Shown here: in pieces, positions 53,801-64,000 of the stretch
How the letters are laid out: every line of letters begins with the position of its first letter
Numbering within the stretch: position 1 is the first letter of the stretch
DNA from: Ricordea florida
Taxonomy: Eukaryota > Cnidaria > Anthozoa > Corallimorpharia > Ricordeidae
DNA length: 64,000 nucleotides
Direction of reading: 5' to 3'
Assembly (NCBI GenBank): GCA_949710005.1
Contig: OX453276.1
Coordinates: 22,127,849 to 22,191,848, forward strand
Position numbers and translations under genes: made by a program
The notes under the pieces: model-generated
Database searches by the model: none
The model's input: only the letters and a program-made list of their open reading frames with translations
What the model was told of the DNA's origin: nothing

Positions 53801-56800
53801 CCCATGCTAAATGGCCTTAATTGAGACAAATGAAGCACCAACCTTCATTCTTCAGAATTCCTCTCCGCACACCCACGTCTGTAACAATTCCACAGCTGGC
53901 CGTTGAATGTGCACGATGCTGTATAATGGGCTGACATCAGCATGGCCACAGTTGCCAGGGCTTGAGATCTGTTGGTATAATGCTTCCTGTTTGTGGGAAA
54001 TTCCCGTGAGGTTATCCCAATCACCACACAACATTCCCTTGTTTCAAAATCTCCATGGAATGCTTCGATAAATGTGTCCAAGTCCAACAGATTCTTGTCA
54101 AACTTTCTGCTGATTAATAGCTGTAGTTTGTCTGGAAGCTTGCTTAACATAACAGCGACCAATAGTGAACCATATTGCCGTAAGTCTATTCCCAGGTTCT
54201 CGAGACTTTGAACATTTGCCTCTATATTGTCGTGAACCTTTCTCATCTCTTTCGTGTCACTCATGTTTGCCACGTGCGAAATTTTCAACAGCTTTTCCAA
54301 GTGACTTGCAATGATTGCTTGTGGATTTGCAAATCGCTCCTGCAACAACTTAACTGTGGCATCATAGTTAGGCGCACTAAGCAACAAGTCTGCAATGATT
54401 GACACTGCTGTTCCACTCAGTAACCCATGCAACTAATTGAACTTATCCACTGCAGAAATTCTGGTGTTGTTAAGGACAGCCGATTCAAAGCTGTCCCAAA
54501 ACTCCACCCAATGTGATGTGTCTCCACTAAAAGGTTTTAAGTGTCAATTTTGCTGTTTCTAAGACTTCCAATGCTTGTTGACTTCCCTGAGAAAGCAACA
54601 TGGTATTCTTGAAATCGGTGGCGTTAGAAGAAATAGATGTATTGACTGCCATGTGCGACTAGAGGGCAGATTCAATGCTTGCAAGAGCTTTGTGGACAGC
54701 ACCATTAAATTATCCTGCCTCCACTACTTCCCCTTTCCAAAGCATCTCCTCCATCCTGCAAGTAACTTAAATCTCTTCATCGAAGGTGTTAAGGATAGTG
54801 ATTCAGTCTTGCAAAGTCTTTTGATGTGCCTAAAGCTTATTTACCTTTCCTTTGCTATTAAGATGTTCGACCAACTCCTCTACTTTTGTGATAATATTCC
54901 TTACATACAATCTGTGACACGTATGGATCTTTTTCTTTCTTGTGATTGCTTCCACATTTATCGGGCTCAAAGAACCATTTAATGTAATGATTTCAGGTTT
55001 AATTCAGGCTTCGTACGTGAAATTTTTCCAGGACCTTGTTCAAGAAGAATTACCGCGCTAACAACCAAGAGAATGTAAAAGGAGATTAGGTTCCAGGTCT
55101 GAGTTTCCATTCAGAGTTCAAGGTCCTATTCAAGCAATACTTTTGCCATGACACAACAATTCTGTCACACAACAATTCTGTCACATCAGGCTTATAAAAT
55201 TAATATCACCAGTCATCAGTGCTTTTAAGTATAGTGACAGTTCAGTGTTTCAAAAATATCTCTCAATAATAAAAATAAACCTCTTAACAGTGAAATTAAG
55301 TTGTATAATATTATTAATTTTGAATTTGCTCTTAATTCCTGGTGGCACAAACGTATTTAGACAAAATATCACCTGTCTCTGAGACAGCAATGACATCACA
55401 ATGACTGGCAGCTCTGTTTGTCAAATGAACTAGCTTCCCATCAAAGTCACAAGACTTATTTTTTGTTTGGAATAAGAAAAATTGTTTATTACCCAAGCAT
55501 CTTAACATGCTTTCTTTGTTGTGGAACCATGTTGGCACTGTACACAAAATATAGTAACATATTTATTTTGAAACTTCACTTCTAACCTTAAAGCAAACAA
55601 ACGCGCTATTGGTTACTGAGCTAAATTTGCAAGACAAGCAACTATGACGAGTAATAATTCAAGAGAGCTTAAACAAAATGCAGTTGCAATATTTAGTATT
55701 CGCGGGCCAATACAACTATTCATTGAATTCGAATGAACAATTGGCCCCTTTGACAGTGGGCAGTAACCAACAGAAACAAAGATTCCCGAATTAATGCACT
55801 TTATAGAAACCCAATATATCGGGATAAAGGAGAGTAGAGCTTGAGCACTTAAAATAGCGTTTTCCTGTTTAGTTTCGGCCATCTTAAAGATCCAACGCCA
55901 GATTTCTTTAAGTTGCTTTCAGCACATACGAAACTGTATGTAACTGATTTACAAGAATGCACTAGCTAATATGAGACTGGTTAAGCTCAACGCAACACTT
56001 CACATATTATTCAAGAATACATAATTATTTTGCAAAGCGTGATCTTGCCGAGACCAAGCAACTCTGTAGATCAAGAGGGTTCAGCTATTTAGCTTTGCTC
56101 ACGAAAGTGCAAAGGCGAAAAAAAACACTTACAGCGTTAGCCTGCTTCGGATCTTTGAACTGAACAAAAGCGAAACCCCTAAAACGAAGGAGAATACACA
56201 ATCAGAAAAAAAAGAAAATACCGTAATTCTATATTTCACGCCAAGAATTTCAACGCCACTGGAAGATATACTAATTCGTTGCTACTGTGAAAAGGATTTG
56301 TCAATTTTCCTTTATATCCCTGTTTAGTCCAAAGGTAAAAATTCACCCATTTTCGCCAAAATATTAATCATTACCGGAGCGCGTTTAATATGTAGGTAGG
56401 ATATCAAACGAGTCAAAACAACCCAACACGGCGCCTTGAGCTGAAACGACCACCTCGCCGCAGTTCGAGTCCTCGATACCGATCCGTTGAACAAGTTCGA
56501 TCCTCCGAAAATGAGATGCTTCTTTCAATGTTTACTGGCCACAAGTTGACCGCGAAATACATATCACTACAGGGGGCTGTTTATTGTGAAGATTAAGTCT
56601 CCACTGTTGTTCTCAAGACTGTTCTTTTTACAAGAATTGTTTTACCACGACAACAAACGCGTGTTCTTCGTTAATCGAACTCCGCGATACACTCGTGTTC
56701 AATTGATTTATTTTCATATCGGCACGAAAATGTTCACAACTATTCTTTTAAGGCGTTGAAGAACTTGAAATAGCACAATAAAAGGAAACGTGTGTTGTCA

Positions 56801-57624
56801 CACGAAGTTGTGAAAACGTAAAGATGACTCTCCATACATTATAAATGTAAACTCGAGACACCGAGCACGTGGAGAGGGCAGTACAAAGGAATACATTGTC
56901 GGCTTTGGAATATTATAAATCTAGTGTACTTTCTCGGCTTTTATATTCATTCGAAGCCTTGGCGAAAAAAGTACAAACAGACTCAACTCTTTTACAAACC
57001 TTGAACGACCCGTTAGAGCGTCCATCTTTATTTCTACACCAACAACTTCTCCAAATTTATTGAAGTAGTCCGTCAGAGTTTCTGAAATTGAAAAGAATAC
57101 GCTCAAGGCATAAACAACACCACGGACACCTGGTTCTAAATACAGTTAAAAAGTATATATATAACTGGTGTATTTCCTGATTTTTGGAGCCAGTTTCTCA
57201 GGTAAGAAAATAAACTTGCCTTTAGTAGTTTCGTAGCTCAACCCGCCCACGAAAAGTTTGCTGCGAAAGAGAAACGAGAAGGAAGTAAGAAGTAAAGCAG
57301 ACATGACTGGCGGCGCCAATGCATCCGAAACAACTCGAACATTTAGATGGACCGTATAACAGTACGAGTAGATATTCACAGAAAAATTAAATAGACACTA
57401 GAACTCAGCAGGAAAACTCGACAGTCAAACTCTGTAAAATTCTAAGCTCTGCTTGAAGCGCGTGTAATAAAACAAAAAAATTTTCTTAGATATTTTCACA
57501 AATCGTGCGCCTAATATTGACAAACTATTGAATCGTAATACCCTTCGTCGTCTTCCTTGGTCATTCTCTTCTTAGAATCGACCGACTGGCTTACGACACC
57601 ATTGACGACTTTATTGGCAGCCAT
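35549..57624 (-). CDS. hnRNP A/B-DAZAP1/Musashi-like protein with two RRMs (12 exons placed, 3' end missing)
   Basis: A nuclear/cytoplasmic RNA-binding protein expected to act in mRNA processing or translation. Exons on the minus strand: 57,624-57,542; 57,260-57,220; 57,081-57,000; 56,178-56,133; 51,627-51,586; 51,474-51,442; 50,110-50,012; 47,917-47,869; 45,789-45,707; 43,148-43,055; 42,948-42,907; 35,815-35,549. These total 961 nt, about 320 residues. All phases join without a stop. RRM1 has KLFVGGLSYETT (RNP2) and GFAFVQF (RNP1); RRM2 has KKIFVGGLKPETT and GFCFVSF, then VEVKRA. The C-terminus is Ala/Gly/Tyr/Pro-rich (AAAAAYNPSYAAALYGAAF), as in Musashi, DAZAP1 and hnRNP A/B proteins. One more nucleotide is left over at 35,549, so at least one exon lies further 3'. 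The exact orthology is undecided. Confidence 0.88.
35816..37740 (-). other. Intron of the RRM gene, downstream part
   Basis: No further exon or repeat recognised between exon 12 and the foldback element. Short ORFs near 36.6-36.9 kb are low-complexity. Confidence 0.45.
38770..38936 (-). pseudogene. Second coding exon inside the foldback element
   Basis: The acceptor ATACCAG is followed by codons joining in phase with 39,532: DSVSLISENSADHKFNEFVS, then LMQEIPANEEFRVTL. The frame soon ends; the low coordinate is approximate. Confidence 0.4.
39532..39777 (-). pseudogene. Coding exon inside the foldback element, one in-frame stop
   Basis: On the minus strand an acceptor (AAGCTGCAG) starts an open frame reading EPSHSTLWRRKKLKRKIQ, then an acidic/Gln-rich stretch (NEISQYQPDSQDQDACKHG), a TAA at 39,602-39,604 and MMQTIQSDSSFSSFSDHF up to a GTAAGC donor. 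Either a decayed transposon gene, or the ATG after the stop starts a shorter product. Family not recognised. Confidence 0.5.
42907..42948 (-). CDS. RRM gene exon 11 (42 nt)
   Basis: VPGRGRVTAGISR, an RGG-like stretch. The acceptor (TTTGGAG) is weak but phase fits both neighbours; the donor is GTAGGG. Possibly alternatively spliced. Confidence 0.65.
43055..43148 (-). CDS. RRM gene exon 10
   Basis: VEVKRALPKEVQQQQAALRA, then AVAGRGMIPTI; CTCTGCAG acceptor, GTAAGT donor. Confidence 0.9.
43244..44007. mobile_element. Non-autonomous TIR element (764 bp), CAGGCCTTCTGACAGGGTGC ends
   Basis: Twenty-base perfect inverted ends CAGGCCTTCTGACAGGGTGC / GCACCCTGTCAGAAGGCCTG, flanked by CCTTGT at 43,238-43,243 and 44,008-44,013. 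Subterminal CCGCACAAT words recur in the ends (AATCCCGCACAAT). No transposase ORF. It lies in the RRM gene intron between exons 9 and 10. Confidence 0.88.
44065..44644. mobile_element. Non-autonomous TIR element, copy 2 (580 bp)
   Basis: Closely similar throughout to 1,079-1,660. The right end is intact (CTAATTTCGAGCACTG). The left end has decayed to TAATACTCAAAATTAG, with C-to-T and G-to-A changes. No clear target duplication. It starts 58 bp after the preceding TIR element. Confidence 0.85.
44755..45070 (+). repeat. tRNA-derived SINE
   Basis: GTTAGCTCAGTTGGTAGAGC (A box) and GGGTTCAAAACC (B box) occur at 44,761-44,817, but the anticodon arm and acceptor stem do not form a proper tRNA. A non-tRNA body follows (GGTTAGACTTTCTAGTCTTC ... 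GGGACATTAAAGAACCCACA). I recall this composite as abundant in coral genomes. Confidence 0.75.
45707..45789 (-). CDS. RRM gene exon 9 (RNP1 of RRM2)
   Basis: GFCFVSFDSEDTVDKICE, then LQFHHIDGNK; GTAAGA donor. Confidence 0.92.
46678..47838. mobile_element. TIR element (1.16 kb), AGGGAACGCGTCCAAATAT ends, containing a nested foldback
   Basis: AGGGAACGCGTCCAAATAT at the left and ATATTTGGACGCGTTCCCT at the right are exact inverse complements. Subterminal ATCGGCATCGG/CCGATGCC words repeat at both ends. No transposase. Interrupted by a second inverted-repeat element (46,875-47,501). Confidence 0.85.
46875..47501. mobile_element. Nested foldback element, GTCGTTTCGCTAC arms
   Basis: Arms of about 110 bp (46,875-46,985 and 47,391-47,501) are inverted copies built from a repeated GTCGTTTCGCT(A/G)C unit; about 400 bp of unrelated spacer lies between. 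Confidence 0.85.
47869..47917 (-). CDS. RRM gene exon 8
   Basis: VRDIEYVNEHQTNRRR; ACTTCAG acceptor, GTAATT donor. A transposon end lies 30 bp downstream of the donor. Confidence 0.85.
48081..48183. mobile_element. TTAA MITE, diverged copy C
   Basis: TTAACCCTTTAAGCCTCTAG ... GGGTTAA; related to 34,957-35,172 but with many substitutions. Confidence 0.75.
48930..49082. mobile_element. MITE (153 bp), TGGTTTCCATATGATCA ends
   Basis: TGGTTTCCATATGATCAC at the left and GTGATCATATGGAAACCA at the right are inverted. The interior repeats GATCGCAGA/TCTGCGATC words. Intronic in the RRM gene. Confidence 0.8.
50012..50110 (-). CDS. RRM gene exon 7 (RNP2 of RRM2)
   Basis: 33 codons from PPHLRVKKIFVGGLKPETT to YFSSQYAP; CTTTCAG acceptor, GTAAGT donor. 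Confidence 0.92.
51442..51474 (-). CDS. RRM gene exon 6 (microexon, 33 nt)
   Basis: VDPKPAAPINK, the familiar linker after RRM1 in hnRNP/DAZAP1 proteins; GTAAGC donor. Confidence 0.85.
51586..51627 (-). CDS. RRM gene exon 5
   Basis: 14 codons, VLQHTEPHILDSKT, matching the helix 2/strand 4 position of RRM1; CCTTCCAG acceptor, GTAAGC donor. Confidence 0.85.
52240..54560 (-). pseudogene. Degraded BEL/Pao retrotransposon (gag, protease-RT region)
   Basis: On the minus strand, in order: a DUF1759-type gag (EFWDSFESAVLNN..., GLLSGTAVSIIADLLLS, NYDATVKLLQERFANPQAII) broken by a TAG near 54,435; zinc knuckles (CFICLN-stop-GHLAWECPPKIKCLGCG) near 53,770-53,850; a protease-RT linker (IIRGGQDPVAMETWLGYVLSG) at about 53,165-53,240; and the RT start (VHYIPRRPVI, TTKVRVAYDASAKKSGPSLN) at about 52,650-52,755. 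There are several stops and frameshifts, and no LTRs were found. Lies in the RRM gene intron between exons 4 and 5. Confidence 0.85.
54561..56132 (-). other. Intron DNA, no further gene seen
   Basis: The 135-codon plus-strand ORF near 54.6-55.0 kb is probably antisense to decayed BEL/Pao sequence. The rest is AT-rich intron. Confidence 0.4.
56133..56178 (-). CDS. RRM gene exon 4 (RNP1 of RRM1)
   Basis: GFAFVQFKDPKQANA between a TTTTAG acceptor and a GTAAGT donor. Confidence 0.9.
57000..57081 (-). CDS. RRM gene exon 3 (RRM1 core)
   Basis: LTDYFNKFGEVVGVEIKMDA, then LTGRS; acceptor TTTCAG, donor GTTTGT. Confidence 0.85.
57220..57260 (-). CDS. RRM gene exon 2 (RNP2 of RRM1), GC donor
   Basis: KLFVGGLSYETTK followed by the donor GCAAGT, a non-canonical GC-AG intron. 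No GT in a usable frame lies closer. Confidence 0.85.
57542..57624 (-). CDS. RRM gene exon 1 (start codon)
   Basis: ATG GCT GCC AAT AAA starts a 27-codon N-terminus (MAANKVVNGVVSQ...) rich in Lys/Asp/Glu. It ends in GG before a weak donor, GTATTA. Phase fits exon 2, which begins with C to make Gly. Confidence 0.75.
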
Positions 57625-60600
57625 CGCGCAGGGTCCTTGGAGCGTTCCAAAACTGTCCTCAATTTAAAAACATGCTTCGCAACTGAGGAGTGTATAAAGT
57701 GCAAACCCGTCTCCCATGCCACGAACCACTCTCTTCAAAACTGAAACTCTCGGCGCCAATGCTCGAAATTCCGGCTTAAAGGAAGAGCATTCTGGGAAAA
57801 CCCGCAACTTTATCACGTGAAACGAATTTCACAAGCTTTGATTGGTTCAAATGACGTCCCTGAGTGCCAGACGTCTCCTTGTAAGGCAAAATGGAGTCAT
57901 TTCATTGGCTGACTAAGTTCAGACACTTGTTGACTCAAGGGCTGACATTTTGACCGATATATATGCTCATTTTATTCAATTTTGATGTGTTCCCTTTTGA
58001 CTAATTTTGGCATGTTTACATCATCGGGGCGGCTGCACGCGATCACGATTCGCTTTCTGCATCCGAAAGTGCAATGTAAACTGGGCCTCAAAATGGCTCT
58101 CGTACCATGTTTGCGTGGCCTCGAAAGACAATATCCAAAGTAAGTTTCACAAAGAAGAAGGAGGAGGCTCTCTCTCGATAGCTTCTGAGTGCTAAAAGGG
58201 TGCGTCTTTTGGCTTTCGTCAGCCAAAAATCTCAGAAATGGTAAGAATTGGAACTATTTTCGGACGATCAATTGCTTCGGTTTCCCCAAGGTAAATTTTA
58301 ACTTTCAGCCGGAAATTGACTTTTTTTATGACGGACACAAAATAGAATTATTTTTCAAAATGCCCGCTTAGAACACATGTACAGTTACAAGCAAATGCAT
58401 ACAGTGAATGCCTTTTATAGACGAGGTTGTTGGTTACAAAATACCTTTCAAAATTATATTAATCCTCTTACCTTTCGCTAGTTAACTAATATCATAGAGA
58501 TTCACTCGGTTTTGTGACAGTGAAATGCTTTCCTGGTGAAAGAACGTGGACCAATGACATTTTACTTGCAAAAAAGGAAACAACACGGTATCTATTACAG
58601 AATTGGTTTCCATTCTACAGAAGGTCATTGGCAGATATAGTGTTCTACATGATCACTGTTGTTTTCCTATTAAAATAATATTTTACGGATTTGTTTGGCA
58701 CGGGAAAAAATGATCAGGAAGATTGTTTATAGCTTCTTTATTATTCTACGTTTAAGCTAAAAAAATGAACAGCTGACAGTGTTATCTGTGTTTCCGATGG
58801 CTTTTGTCGAGTTCGTGAAGCCATTAAGTTAACGCGTGGCCGACCTCGCCCGTAAAATTTGTTCATTCTAGACTTGTGGTCGGGAAAAACTTACATCCGG
58901 AGGGGAACAGATGCCGTTCTTAGTTCCAAAACCCACCTTGTTTAATACTATACACTTTGTTGTAAAATCACTTTACGTCAAATCAACACTAACGACTTTG
59001 CCGAAATCCGATTTAACATGGCTTATTTTTCCCCACAATTTATCCTGACAACAATAGCCAGTAATAGTTGGTGGGCCTTTTTTAGATCCTCTTTATCATT
59101 GTTTAACCTTTCTTCCATTAGTTGGGTTCTTGAGGATGCCTTGAAACCTAATTTTGATGCCGCCTGTGAGAAAAACATTTCTTTTTCCGAATTAAGGTAG
59201 ACTAATAAGCTAGGCGGCGTTTTTCGTATTATGCTATTATATGCTATAAAATCTCTGCTCAAATGATCATTGTAACCAACCCACCTTACTGAAGTAGGGA
59301 ATTTATTCCTAGGCAACCTGAAAGTACGAGAAATTTTAACTAAACACCATAAAGATGACAAGGTAGTAATTGGATCTAAACGGATCCATAAACGAAGATT
59401 ATTTCCGAAAGGTCTAAATATGTCCGAGATTAAATCTCACCGGTTCGACAATTATTCTGGAAAATTTGACACAAATTACTTAGATCAGGGTACTGAGCGG
59501 CGAAAATAGAGACACATGGAGACACCTGGCCCATCTGTTGCCGGTTTAAAACACTTTGGTAATCTCCCTCAACTACTCTTTGCATCAAAAACGTTTCAAA
59601 CGACGTACTTTGAGCCATACATCCGTTACTGAAATCTGTACTTCTGTGGAAGAACTTCTTTGAAAATTCCCTCAATAAGTGAGTCAAATTCAGCCTAAAC
59701 TCTTCAGCACTCAACTGGCAATTTGACTAAACCAAAGGAAAGTAGCCATTAGACACTACGGGGATATAGGAACTGAAGTGTTGAAGACTTCATTGTAGGC
59801 AGAGTTTAGTGATATTGGATGGCTGTATTATTCAGAGTTAATGTGACCGTTTATGCCTGCGATGTACACATCGCGCTTATTCATGACTCCTATCCACTGT
59901 CTTTCATCCCGTTTTCCCGTTAGTCAATTCGTTAGTGTTTGCGGTGAGCTGGCAAGATGGACGTTGAGTAGTTTAATCTACGTCATCTTTAACTCAACAA
60001 TTAGCAGCGAAGTCAGTTTTTGTCCATAAGTACTTGTAAGTATGAGCATAACGTATTTTCTTAACGACTAGTCACCTCGCCGACCTTTTAGTTCGGCTTT
60101 ACCCGGATAGTGTACGTTTGAGCATTGTATAGTAATACTTATAAATAAATGGAATGAATGACATGAAATGAACGTTAAAATGAACAGACAACTCCTTGCA
60201 TTAACAAAGTTTCTGTGTTAGAGGTAAAACATATTAATGCAAACGAGAATTAGAATGCAACGTTTTCAAGATGTAGTGAAATGAACTTCATAAGGAAAAC
60301 TTTTAAGAGAACATAGTAAACCCAAGTCAGGCACATAAGGGAACCTTACTAGTAACATAACGTAACCGACAAATTGAAATATCGGATCAGCGGATATTAA
60401 GCAAAATAAGTAAAATGGGCAGTCAGTTTTTTATACAGTATCTATCAGCTGTAACAAGGCTTTCTGCTTACTACCGACTAAATCGAGCATTCAATGTGGG
60501 GTAAGTTTATCATGTTTGGTAGCGTCAGTCAGTCATCCTGAGCACCTGATTATAATGTAACTGTAATGTAGTTGAATTTACAGCTTAAAGTAAATATAAT

Positions 60601-63600
60601 ATTATCATAAGCATAAAAAGCTAACTGGTGTGCGTCGCCTGATATGAAAAGTAAAAAACTGACTTAATAGCACCCTCTATATGTGGCCAGTCGACATATT
60701 CCGCTCCTGTCCCCACCTAATGCTGTGGAATCAGAGGAGAAGAAGGTGAATTGAAGTTTGATTGACGTAAAATGATTCAAATTTCCCGCTTAACACTTAA
60801 ATATTCCTCTAGACGGGTGATTCCCTTTACAACCTCTCCATAACGCCGTTAGAATAGTAATTTCTGGTTAGCTCGTTCCTTCGTCTCTCATACGTCTGAA
60901 CAATCATTTCCATGACAAGACTGAGTCGGACAGACTGTCATTGTAGCCCGCTTATAGCCTGGAGGCTGATGATTTGAACATTCTTACTATGGAGTACTCT
61001 CTTTCCTCCCCACGGAGACATCTTCCCGTACAAAAACTTAAAGATAATAAGCTGTTTTCTGTGAACACAGCCTACATGTATTTAAAGGGTTTTAGCTCCC
61101 TTGTGGACTGAAATATTAGAGCAATCCTAGTACTTCAAGAAAACTCTGATAAGGGTTTAAAGTGCCACTTATCACTTGGCAAACGACCACAGCCTGGGTC
61201 GGGTGGTGTGCCTCTCTTCCTCCCAAGTGCGTAGTGAGCGAAGAATTTACATCTGGAATATGATAAAATTTCTGTAATCAATCAGCCGCAGACTCACTTT
61301 GCACTTCAGTGGAGCACTGCTAGACGTAACAGTGATAATTAGGCTAATTAGTAATCAATATTTTAGTTATAAAAAAGAGATTTGTTCAGCACAGTAATAA
61401 CATAGTTGTGCGTTTTATTTTGTCTTATATGTTATCGTGCAACGGCCAGGAACGTTATAGTTGCAACAATTGAGGCGAATACAATAGCTCGGTAGTCAGA
61501 GTATTAATTGCCTTCATGATTCATTCGACAAGCCACAGTTCTCGTCTAGAATCCAAAGCTCCGGCTATAAAGCTAAAAATGGGAGAAATATCGGTAATGC
61601 CCGTGAGTTTGTCTCCATCTCTTAGCTCTCATCAATGCCAGAAAGCCGCTAGCCATAAACTAAAATCATTAATCCTGATGCGAGACTCCTAAACCGCAAG
61701 AAATAATGGCAAACGGAAACGTTGTATGCAATCTACATGAGAAACAAATTTGAAATGACTAGGCCTATAGATATATAGTTAACTGAGATTCGCTTTCCCA
61801 AGTTTCCACTACAACGGCTGTTACTCACGCCGGGCCACTAATTTGTGTTTTCTCACTAATTTCTCATTTACAGTTCAGAGATCACAGCCGGTGTGAGGAC
61901 GAAGTTATATCGTGACGGGTAAACCTGCCTGTATTAGAAACAAATTTTGAAATTATCTAACAGCGTATTAAAATTGCGAAGAGAAGATGCACCTGTCAAT
62001 CTAAGGCAGACCAAAAAATGGGAAATAATGAGATATCGATCCATTCAGTGTCTGTAGAGTATGCTAAAAGCATTGTTAATTTTCTCATCCCAAGTGACAA
62101 AACGTTATGTGTTAGAAAATCCAACACGCAGCGTTAGTCAAGGTTAAGCGAGCGCTCAAGTTTATAAAAAAAAATGCTCAGAGACATTACCCGGCATGGA
62201 CTTTAGGAAATAGAAACATGTATATATCTTTTCCCGTATCGGACAAAATTTAAAGCCGGCAGCTTTATCCGCACAGTAGCTTAATACAAAAACTAATTTT
62301 GGTCTGCAGTTGACACGTATATGTAGAATTTTGATCACCTAACAGGAAAGGTTCCAACTTCCGACAGTTGCATAAGTTGACTTTAAATCTATTTTTTCAG
62401 TTGTGAATGCTCAAAGCTAACGCCTTTCGCCAGTGCAAATGAAAATGTTTTCCTCTCAGTTAAAGCCTTACCTACGATGAAATTATAATTTACCTCTCAG
62501 TTGTGAAAACGTATAATGAACCCTATTCAGGCAGTTTCAAGTTACGGCTGTCCAGTTACCCGCTCAAACTCCGCTCATCCCCCACCTCTGGGAGAGACAT
62601 ATATCAGCCATTCTTCCCCCCTTGAGATGTTTATGCTTTCCTGTTACACATTCACTTAAAGCAATAAATAATTTTACAAGTTTTATTTTTTATTGTACAT
62701 GCCTACAATTTTTCAGTAGGTGCGAAAGGGAAATCCCACCCAATCAGTGACAGCTGCAATGAAGGCCTTTCGATGGATGACCTGGTGTTCAAAGCGGTCG
62801 AACTCGTCTCACCGCCATTCGTGTCTGGAGTAAAACAAGCCTAGAAAAATTTTCGTCTTTTTGTGATAAGAACGGTATAGAGGAACGAACGTGGAGTTAG
62901 CGGACGGGTATTGATTCTGGCGAAGAAAACAGTAACATTTATTTATTTATTTATTTATTTATTTATTTTGGTGTAGTGGAGATGGTTGATGTTGTTAGAG
63001 ACTACCGGAACCCATTACCCTGTTAATGGCCACCAGCTGGTACCATGATATAGGAATATATGTACAGTAGGACCCAGTAAGTTTCGCCATAGTAAATATG
63101 GAGTTTAGATATATATGTTCATATTTCAGTCTTAACTTAGAGCAAAGAAGAATAAATAGGGGCGTTCATTTATCTTTAAAGTCTCATCTAACAAATCTGC
63201 GAACTCCTCCTTAATCAGGATAAAAGTTTATTCCTTTAGAATATTCCCGAATGTCATGTTTTTAAAAGTGAATCCTTTTAGGGTCACAAAAGTTGACAGC
63301 ATGTCACTCCCCGGAAGTGCTAGCTTAAGGCGGTCGAGCGATAACTCACGTGCATGACTTATGGTCACATGACTAAATAGTTTTTGTAAGAACCACCTGA
63401 TAACAAAGAATATAAATTAAAAATAGGCAAGCATTGCATGCATGTGACTACTGCATTAATTAAGTTCATTCGGACCTTTTTGTCATACCTATCGCCTTTC
63501 CTCGATTTCATTACTTTTACATATTCTCTTCTGTGTTTAGAAATAAATCGATATAAAAGTTACAAAATATGAACTCTAGTGTCTTTCCTTTAGGAATGTC

Positions 63601-64000
63601 GTCCAAATATAGGCCGGCCGCTCTAAATTTGTTGATCCAGGTCGATTTACACCACAATTCTTCGCGGTGCGCGAATTTTATTGTGCATTGTGATCGGCTA
63701 AATACTAGGCATGTGCTGATTGGCTCCTTCGCTCTCTCAATCACTCGAGTTTCCTTTGACATGTTGGCTCCTGCATTATTTCATATGCAGTAGCCAAAAA
63801 AAAAAACGAGAGCCAACAGAAAACAGTCGTACCTGTGCCTTTCACAAAAATTTAAGTTTACTTTCATTATGTAAAAAATGGGCGAGTACCTTAATTGCCT
63901 TCTATTTTTCAATTATTTTTCATTTGTTGTAGCGCGGATACTGTAAACCACAACCGCACTGTGCTCAGCAGGAGCGATGCCTACCTCAGAGGTAGGTGCA
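57625..64000. other. 6.4 kb upstream of the RRM gene, no supported gene
   Basis: The first 200 bp upstream of ATG 57,624 are presumably 5' UTR and promoter. Beyond that only short ORFs occur; two minus-strand ones at 59,023-59,714 may be part of an old transposon but could not be identified. A (TTTA)n microsatellite is at 62,937-62,968. Confidence 0.45.
62937..62968. repeat. (TTTA)n microsatellite
   Basis: Eight consecutive TTTA units. Confidence 0.85.

Noticed and set aside
54575..54982. 135-codon plus-strand ORF
   Set aside because: Lies beside and antisense to the BEL/Pao fossil in an intron; no domain and no splice or promoter context.
58007..58226. Overlapping short ORFs upstream of the RRM gene
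   Set aside because: Both strands are open by chance; no conserved motif.
59023..59714. Two minus-strand ORFs (112 and 94 codons)
   Set aside because: In one direction with plausible composition, but several stops lie between them and no family is recognisable. They may be an old transposon; not enough to annotate.

Overview
The window looks like genomic DNA of an anthozoan cnidarian, most likely a coral or a close relative. The evidence is intron-rich host genes, many short inverted-repeat elements, tRNA-derived SINE-like sequence, CR1/L2-type LINEs, BEL/Pao remnants and a complete Maverick/Polinton-type DNA virus element. No accession or species can be read from the sequence, so the taxon is inference.

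Layout. 1-5 kb: repeats plus the first two exons (minus strand) of an unrecognised host gene. 5.1-7.5 and 23.2-24.0 kb: one non-LTR retrotransposon (LINE) with endonuclease and reverse transcriptase, split by the large element. 7,533-23,194: a 15.66-kb Maverick/Polinton with ~341-bp inverted terminal repeats (ITRs), inserted in the LINE reading frame and flanked by a 5-6 bp target duplication. 24.5-27.2 kb: an older, broken LINE. 27.2-35.5 kb: no gene seen. 35.5-57.6 kb: a minus-strand two-RRM hnRNP/DAZAP1-like gene. Twelve exons can be placed with consistent phases, and its introns are full of transposons (a foldback element with TATTTTA repeats, two short TIR elements, a tRNA-derived SINE, a nested foldback, MITEs and a BEL/Pao fossil). 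57.6-64 kb: no gene seen.

The Maverick carries protein-primed DNA polymerase B (PolB), a DDE integrase, a major capsid candidate, an A32-like packaging ATPase, a minor capsid (penton-like) candidate, a 529-residue tail-anchored protein, several small membrane or coiled-coil virion-type proteins, two paralogous minus-strand genes of unknown function and a Rho_N/SAP-like protein with C-x-H-x6-C-x2-C repeats. No adenain-type protease was found.

Most striking is an apparent transcription code. Eleven plus-strand genes have a T[TC]TA[AG]A box 29-36 nt before the ATG. PolB and all three right-hand minus-strand genes instead share an exact 14-mer, AAAATTGATTTAAA, 30-35 nt before the ATG. Two convergent gene pairs end at an identical 37-bp segment containing a hairpin. 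AAAATTGA is the known early promoter word of mimivirus-type giant viruses, and hairpin gene ends and TCTA-type late boxes are also known from that world. Together with the CEH-repeat protein and a WHPSR-DWCL-type tail, this suggests a virophage-like lifestyle as a testable hypothesis.
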